In this document: positions 57,240 to 64,000 of the stretch, in pieces
Position numbering within the stretch: position 1 is the first letter of the stretch
How the letters are laid out: the number at the start of each line of letters is the position of its first letter
Assembly: GCA_032158125.1 (NCBI GenBank)
Contig: JASKOT010000007.1
Span: 1 to 64,000 of the forward strand
Length of the DNA stretch: 64,000 bases
Source of the DNA: Papiliotrema nemorosa
Lineage: Eukaryota; Basidiomycota; Tremellomycetes; Tremellales; Rhynchogastremaceae
Reading direction: 5' to 3'
Translations under genes and position numbers: made by a program
Notes under the pieces: model-generated
What the model saw: the letters and a program-made list of their open reading frames with translations, nothing else
What the model was told of the DNA's origin: nothing
The model's database searches: none

Positions 57240-59293
57240 ATGTTCGCGTCACCGCTTTGCCTCGTGTCTCCGCATCTATCACCATACCATCCATACTCAT
57301 CTCCTCATCACGTCACCTCACCCATCTCGGCAAAGTTCCACACTCCTCGTTCACCCAGCTTACTTGATATCAGTAATCTGCCCAAACGTAGTCCGGCCCC
57401 AAGTTTAACCAAAAAACGCTGTTTCGAAGGTGAATCCACAGGGGATATCATTCCCGACCGCTGTCCGCCTCTGATTAGACGTGCCATATCCCAAGGATCT
57501 CCTTTCAAGCGGTCTCGGATCGAGACCTCTGGGTCATCCTTGGTACCCTTCATCGCTTCACCACTCAAAGGTATTACCCCTTCTCCCCCCGCCGATCATC
57601 TCTACTCCGTTCCCACAACCTCGACAGCTTCGTCCTCGTCACTCGTAGATCCTCTCGACATCTCATCCATTCACACCGTCAAGATGGATTCCGCTGCTAC
57701 GACTTCTAGCGTCTCGACCGACCAACAGCACGAATATCAAATGCCGCCTTCCCGACACACCGCTTCACCGCCTTCTCTGGCTCCGCGATTATGTATGAAG
57801 CGGTCCAATCCGAAGCGTCTCTCCCTCACCCTCACCATGCCCGTGTCCGCACCAGCGACGCCGATCGAATCGCCCTCCGAGGTCACACCTACCTATTGTC
57901 CCACCAATGCGTCGACCGAATCGACCCCATTTACCCCTGGCCCACCCAAGACACCCGCGCTGGTCACCGCCTCTCTGGGTCGTACCACCACAAAAGGCAT
58001 GCGACGACCGTCTCTGCTCAGCTTGATCACTCAGCCTACAACCATTGACGATGTGCCTCCAACACCTGGAGGAAGTGTGCCATATTTCCAAGGTCGACCA
58101 CCGTTGCGTCTCCGAGCCAGGAGCAGCACCACTGGCGAGGTGACAGGGTCAGAGCGAGACTATCGAGCGACTTACCCATCAAGATCCTTCCCGCCCATCA
58201 GCGAGCACGGTGGAACTCCGGCCTTTGGCATGTCCTTCCAATCGACATCGTCCTCCCCCTCAGAGTCGGGTACATCGGCCTCGGCATCCACTTCTACAAC
58301 CCCCTCATCCTCGCCTCCCTTACCCCAAAGCTTACGACTCGCTCCTCACCTTCTCACTCGCGCATCAGAGCCTTATCAGGACGGACCTGTCGAGATCATC
58401 CCAAACGTCTTTCTTGGTGCCGAGATTTCCGCCTGTGATCTGACCTGGGCGAGACAATTCAAGTCGGTTCGGATCATCAACGTCGCCCAGGAAATTGAAA
58501 ACCCTTTTGATGTCAAGGGCAAGGGAAGGGAGAAGATTGCGTTTGGTAATTATACGGAGGACGGACTCGAGGTGGAATACTGCCATTTGCGGTGGTCTCA
58601 TGGAGAAGGCGGCTTGGCAGATGTCCCAGAGGACGTCAAGCTGCAGGAAGTCCTCAATGGCCAAAGAGCGGATATGGATGCGGAATCTTGGGGTTTCTGG
58701 AACGCTATAAAATGGCTGGAAGAAGCCAGGAGGGATCATCGACCCGTCTTGATACAGTAAGTCATTGTCCCGCCCGGATCGATTCAAAGCTGAGATGTCA
58801 GTTGTCAATGCGGTATATCTCGATCGGCGACACTTGTCGTTGCGTATCTAATGTGTCTCGCTGTCTCTGGTCTCGCATCAGAGCATCTGGGACACCTCAA
58901 GGGGATGCAGGACACTTACGACCTGGTCAAGCAAAAGTCATCTTGCATCGGGCCAAATGTCTCGTATGTCGCCTCAGACTATAACTCTGTCTCTTGCTTA
59001 CCAATAGACTCGTATTCCAGCTCGTAGAGTTTCAGCGTACCTTGACAGCTTTGTTATCTGAACACGCTGCCGACCCCTCAAACCCACCAATCAAAACGTC
59101 CTTCCCGACTTTGGCAGAACAGACAATGTCCGAGGCGGAATGGGCGAGACGTCGAGCCGAGTTTGAGAACGAGGCGGATAGTGAGGAAGGTTGTGCGCAT
59201 ATCTTGCCGTCCCCATTGAGCCCTGAAGAGGCGGGGATCGAGGCGAGACAGTTGGACGAGGCCATGATGGCGCGACTGAAAACGAGGGAATAA
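57240..59293 (+). CDS. MSG5: Dual-specificity MAP kinase phosphatase (MSG5-type)
   Basis: Three exons (57240-58756, 58802-58963, 59008-59293) join to 654 residues. About 385 N-terminal residues are Ser/Pro/Thr-rich with many SP/TP sites and basic patches (KRSRIETSG, MKRSNPKRLSLTLTM) that may act as MAPK docking sites. The DSP domain starts PVEIIPNVFLGAEISACDLT, with VRIINVAQEIENPFD and WGFWNAIKWLEEARRDHRPV. The catalytic loop HCQCGISR spans residues 506-513 across the first intron, followed by SATLVVAYLMCLAVSG, HLKGMQDTYDLVKQKSSCIG and FQLVEFQ. This architecture matches Msg5/Pmp1 phosphatases that switch off cell-wall and mating MAP kinases. The ATG at 57240 is used; the longer frame begins with GTG. 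Confidence 0.9.
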
Positions 59294-59862
59294 GGTCGCA
59301 GGTGAGGCGGCCTGTGTCGCGACTTGTCAGTGTTGGAATTAGAATTTCTGCTTTGCTGTGTTATATTCTTAGGGCGATTTGTGTCTTGTGGGAATTTCAC
59401 TTGTATCCATGGTGCTTAGAACCGATGCAAACGAAGATTAAAGATGATTGTGCCGACATGATATTCAATTGAGCGGAATCAGTATCTTACAGTTAACCCG
59501 GAGAGTCTGTTTGCTATTTCATCGATTCATCCTCAACTCTTTCTCACATCGACATCTCTCCTCCTATAGCGTGTATCAAGGAACGTATGAGAGAACTCAA
59601 AAGAAACATCGTTCCAGGTTGACGCGCTGATAGAGGGAAGAAGGGTTGGGTGATCTTCCACACAAACATGTGTACACGGGGTTGACTGAACTTCTACCCA
59701 ATCTCCACTCCCTCGCAACCCACTCTTGATGCAAACATCGGCGCAAACAAGTTGAACATGTTCTTAGCCGTGTCTTCTCTGACTTGTTCATGCTACTACT
59801 GACCCAGCGGTGAGCAGTCTGACCTACCTCAATAGACGTCCAACACCCATCTCGTGACCAAA
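59294..59862. other. Intergenic region MSG5-like / multi-pass membrane protein
   Basis: About 570 bases, MSG5 3' end plus promoter of the next tandem gene. No further gene recognised. Confidence 0.45.
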
Positions 59863-62800
59863 ATGTCAACCTCGACAACTCTCCCTCGAATTATTCTCCT
59901 CACAGTCCCAGCACCCTTCATCATCCTACTCCTTTTGATTGCTCTCTACCACCTCACTCCTCTCCTTACCCTCCTGCCGAACATTCACCTTGTCCCGCTT
60001 CTGCAACGCCTATCAACCCTCATCCCTCGACCCAAACGAAACCTCCCCAGAGAATTCTTCAACCTCCCTCCTCGTCCCGTCTCTCCATCAACCCAGACTA
60101 CACTGGACGATCTCCGAGTACTGAGCGTCCGTGGAAAGGTTGTACTACTGCTTTCGGTTCATGCGGGGGTATCGCTCATCTGCGGATGGGCGTTTCTCAC
60201 TACTGGGTCGGAAGACCCCAAATGGGCTCTGGCGGGGGTCGCCTCGACTGCTTTACCTGGCGCGCTCGCGGTCTTGGTCTCTTTTGCGGTGTACAGGCCG
60301 ACATGGAACGAATGGACAAGAGGAGGAGGTATCACTCATGAGACGGTGTTTATCCGGATCGCACCGTACTCTGTCATCCCTGTCGTCTTGACAACAATCG
60401 GAGCTGCAGCAGCGGGAGACATCGCACCAAAGGTCATACTTGCCTTTTCGTCTTTACTCGTCGGAATCATTGTCGTCGGATCCCTGGTCGGAGGCTGCCA
60501 GACCTACTTCCGACGAGGAGGACCTATTCGATTATCGACCCCTGACGAAGAGGACAACGAGACGTCTCAAGATATCTCGGACTGGTTGACTGAGCCATGT
60601 AAGTTGACGGTACACTTGAGTGTTCTCTGATGATAGCGCATCCTTCCACCATTCCGGTCTCTGCATTCTCCTATTCACCCACCCCATCACTCAAAACTCC
60701 CAATCCTCGTCGAGATCGACGAGCGCTGCATGCGAATGACGAATCATGGGTGTCGAGTCCTACCAACACGCCTGATAGCCTCCCATCATGGCAGTTCTCC
60801 CCTATGACTGGTGTCGCTTCTCCCGACAATGCTATCACTCGTCAGCGATCTCATTCGCCTATCCCACATGGATTACCGCAACCGATCCATCCTACCCCTG
60901 CTCAAAGAGCCAAGTTGTCCACAGCGACCACAATCGGCGATGGGACCATGACGACCTTCACCTCACCTGGTGGCAGTATTCTCGGGGGCTATGAGCCAGA
61001 CCCAGCACATCCAATCCCTCCAAGAGGATTCGCCTCGCTCACTTCGGTTCCCCTCAGTCCTGGGGAATCTGATCACATGGCTGCCAGTAGAGCCAGCCTT
61101 ACAAGGGGTGTTAGGTCAGGCAACGGCATTGCCTTTATTCCCGAACAGAAACCCTCGGCAGACCCTCGAGCATCGACCTGGACTTTGGGGAGTTATTACT
61201 CTGCTGCCGAGGCGCCGTTCACCCCTGGTCGAAATGCATCGAAGACTCCGGCAGACAATCGAAGAGCTCCACCTCCACCTCCCATGCCGGTGGATATGCC
61301 CCTTCCGCCCACGCCTACCGCCGCTCGAAGCGAGACGGCAGTCGAGTGGGGTCCATATGCCAAAGAGTCGAGAGAGTTCTTGATTGGTGAGAGGGACTGG
61401 GTCGAGGTTGACCCGGATACAGATGGACTCGACGAGTGGAGTCGACAGGGCAGAGGCGTCGGATTCGTGGCTCTCTTGGGCGTCGTTGCAATCTATGTGA
61501 GAGATGATGAATGATTCAAGCTAATAGTCAGGCTCTGTCGGTTCCACTACTGGTCCAAGGTCTGACAAGTATGACTCAAACGCTGTTCCTTGTATCGATC
61601 ATTTTGCCCGGGCCAATACTTGCCTTCGCCTCGTACCTTCTACAATATCGACCCAGCCAAACATTCCGACAACGACTCAAAAAGTCGTTCATCAAGTCCA
61701 ATTCGACACATCGATCTCTTGCGCTTGCAGCTTCGTCCGACTTGTCCTTACCCGCCACCATCTCACCCAAATTGACCCCCAACGAGAAAAGGGTAAAAGA
61801 GCCAAACGCTCGATTGGCTCAGTTTCTCAATCCGAAACCGTCCGTCTCCAACTTTGGCTACGACAGGTCGAGACCTCGTACAGTGTATGGGGTGGATGAC
61901 GCACGGGACCAACTTGCCGAGGATGCCTATCGGAAGAACATGAACAGGCTTTCCGGCGACATCTGGTTAGAGACGGGTCATGCGGTCGAAGCTGGGAATC
62001 GATTGAGCAGGACAACCGAGATGCTGCGCCGATACCCTGCGTTACAAGTGCTGGACAAACCGCCGCATACATCCCCGGCGCTGAAAAGGCTTCGAGGCGG
62101 AGTGGTCTCTATGCTGCCGAGTCGATTCAGTGGACTGGTAGATGGCCCACGAATCGACCCACGAATCGACCCACGAATCGACAATATCAGGTCTGAAGAG
62201 GCTCGAGTACCGGATAGTCCTATTGCTATCAGTATCACTTCACCCAGCAAATTCGAGCGAAAACGAGGTAGTGTCATGTCCGAGGTGACGCGTGAAGGGG
62301 AGACGGACGAAGGGATGACCACTCTGCCTAGTGCCGAGATTCAAGTCGCGACAAAGGGACGCATGAGTTCAAGTCCAATCTTCTTCTGCGGTCGACCGGG
62401 CAGTGCCGCTGTGGTCAGAGGCGAAGACGGATACGAGCTGGATTGGTTGACCGCTGGAGTCCTACCTGGGTGAGCAGAATGATCTTCGGAATGTCAAATC
62501 GCTGATTCGCAGTCTCGTGCCGAACATCAAGATTGGCTCAGATGTCAAGATTGGCCCTGGACCCGCTGAACTCGCCGCTCGACGAGCCTCACAGCTTGTC
62601 ATGGAAGCTGACGATCTCGCCATGGCTCAATTCAGAAACAGTCTCGATATGACCACTCCTCACCGAAAGGGTCATTCACGAGGATATAGCTCTAGCGTCG
62701 ATTTCGGTGTTTCACCCGATTTCAATGGTGCTTTGGCTTCTACACCCCACGGTTCGAGTGTCAAGAGACGACTCCGGCACAAAAAGAGTTTTAGCTTGCC

Positions 62801-64000
62801 TACGATCCACCCGGCAGATTTTACCGATGTTCGAAACTCATTCGACGATTGTGGCAGGAACGCTACTCCCAAGAAGGCTGGCGTTACGGAACTCGATATG
62901 GGTATCGATCTACCGCCTGTGCCGGCGCATCTGTCTCCAGGAGATCTAAGCCGAGTGACGGAAAGTGACGAAGCCAACGAGTCGAGCCTCATGCGAGTGA
63001 CCATCCAGGATATGGGTGAAGCCATTCTCGCCCTGTCGTCCCCTGTGTCGGCTTCGAAGAGCGAAATCTCGGGTCACGACATGTCGTCAAGAATCAATCT
63101 TTCGGATCTTGCGCCTATCATTTTACACGGAGACACGCTTCACGCCTCCTTCAGCAGCTCCATTCGATCAGAAGAAGAACACATGGCAGAGGAGATGGAA
63201 GCAGTGTTGGCTATGGACACTCCGACTCGTGCCGAATTTGTCATTTCGCCTCCGCCGTCGTCCTACGCTTCTTCGCTGGGCGGTCGAGATTCCAGAGCGA
63301 GCCTACGAACTACGAGGAGCAGGATGAGCCTGGATGATGTTCCGCCTGTACCACAATCTCGTTTCTCTTCTGGCTGGACTACCCCTGCGAATACGACGAA
63401 CATTGCGACTCAAGGCCAATTCGCCGATGCCGACGAACCACTTGCTCCTGCTCAGGACGTTTCACTCCAAATGTCTGAAATGGGTAGCAAGTACGGGGGT
63501 GGAGGTCAAGATCTTCGAACGACAACTTCCATGCCATCCATGGCGTACTCTCATCCTCACCCTCCGCCGATCCACTACGCCTCGTCCATTCCCAACTTCT
63601 CTCGACCTGCCGTCGGATCAATGGCCGCCCATCCACCTGTTCCTGTGCAACAGCTACATGCGCTCCGCTCGAAGAAGTCCACAGAGACAATGTCGAGTGA
63701 CTATACGCAGGGTACCACTACTACAGCGGAAACGGACGATTCGCCATCACGACCCACTGAAGAGTTTAGGTTAACTCGACAAGAAGCGGAGCGACTGCAA
63801 AAGCTCAAAGAGAGAAAACAACACTTGATGGATGTCTACCCGGATATCGAGACGAAAGCTAGATCCAAGAAAGGGAAGAAGGACCAGGAAGAGGGTGGAA
63901 GATCTAGATCTGCTCTGGGACATCGAGATCGAGAAAAGGAGAAGAAGAAGGCGTTGGAGAATAAACCGAGAAACGGGCTCAAACCCCTTGAACTGGTCAA
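59863..64000 (+). CDS. Large multi-pass membrane protein, function unknown (partial, runs off window)
   Basis: Four exons are visible, with introns near 60600, 61497 and 62470; the fourth is open to the window end, giving over 1300 residues. About seven hydrophobic helices can be read: residues 10-39, 92-112, 121-144, 162-184, 188-211, then after a ~310-residue Ser/Pro-rich loop about 520-541 and 548-568. A long tail of 750 or more residues follows, rich in Ser/Pro/Thr with MAPK/CDK-like SP sites, ending here in a basic charged coil (EAERLQKLKERKQHLMDVYP). Conserved-looking pieces include TRGGGITHETVFIRIAPYSV and KRLRHKKSFSLPT-like basic patches. A polarity or sensor protein is possible; no family recognised. 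The ATG at 59863 is chosen because the upstream codon in frame is GTG. Confidence 0.75.
62147..62182 (+). repeat. Perfect 12-bp tandem repeat, three copies, coding
   Basis: Unit ccacgaatcgac occurs three times without mismatch inside the tail of the membrane protein and encodes PRID repeats (PRIDPRIDPRID). As a multiple of three it can expand or contract without frameshift, so it may be polymorphic. Confidence 0.95.

Overview
The window is eukaryotic nuclear DNA from a basidiomycete, most likely a tremellomycete yeast. The evidence is intron-rich genes with very short introns (mostly 32-56 nt), GTGAGT/GTAAGT donors, CTNAC branch points, a dense two-strand gene layout, and protein families that look basidiomycete. 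I found 28 protein-coding loci: 21 recognised with fair to good confidence, four with no recognisable family, and three whose gene model or identity is only tentative. I saw no tRNA, rRNA, CRISPR array, transposon or prokaryotic operon. Gene ends were refined by joining exons by eye. For SNF1, the LSB5-like gene, coilin, the DUF1279 gene, RAD9/CRB2, the XRCC4-like gene, TAF8, SSZ1, CYN1, SOK1, PMP3, the MARVEL-like gene, RPS2 and MSG5 the spliced length is an exact multiple of three.

Layout. 0.4-9 kb: SNF1 kinase, a VHS/GAT protein (LSB5-like) and coilin on +, then a DUF1279 mitochondrial protein on -. 10-18 kb: a RAD9/Crb2/53BP1 checkpoint adaptor (-), an HDDC2-type 5'-deoxynucleotidase (+) and the GID E3 subunit RMD5 (-). 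18.6-23 kb: an unresolved spliced gene (-), an unknown Ser/Pro-rich protein (+), an XRCC4/PAXX-like protein (+) and TAF8 (-). 23-31 kb: SSZ1 (+), a p24 cargo receptor (-), two small unknowns (-) and a GT31 glycosyltransferase (-). 31-39.5 kb: an ASH1-like SET methyltransferase (-), a DNAJC3/P58IPK-like ER co-chaperone (-) and cyanase (+). 39.5-43.2 kb holds no convincing gene. 43-54 kb: SOK1/TCP11 (+), an unknown acidic protein (-), PMP3 (+), a MARVEL-like protein (+), a histidine acid phosphatase (-) and a Rho GTPase (-). 54.9-64 kb: RPS2 (+), an MSG5-type MAP kinase phosphatase (+) and a large multi-pass membrane protein (+) cut by the window edge.

The genes are ordinary nuclear housekeeping and regulatory genes rather than a cluster. 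SNF1, RMD5/GID and SOK1 belong to carbon/nutrient control. RAD9/CRB2 and the XRCC4-like protein belong to DNA damage. DNAJC3, p24 and GT31 belong to the secretory pathway. MSG5 and Rho belong to cell-wall/MAPK signalling. I did not find a clear undescribed multi-gene system. The most unusual features are in splicing: four protein-supported GC-AG introns, runs of 32-34 nt introns in SNF1, a start codon split by an intron in SSZ1, and a 14-nt microexon in PMP3.
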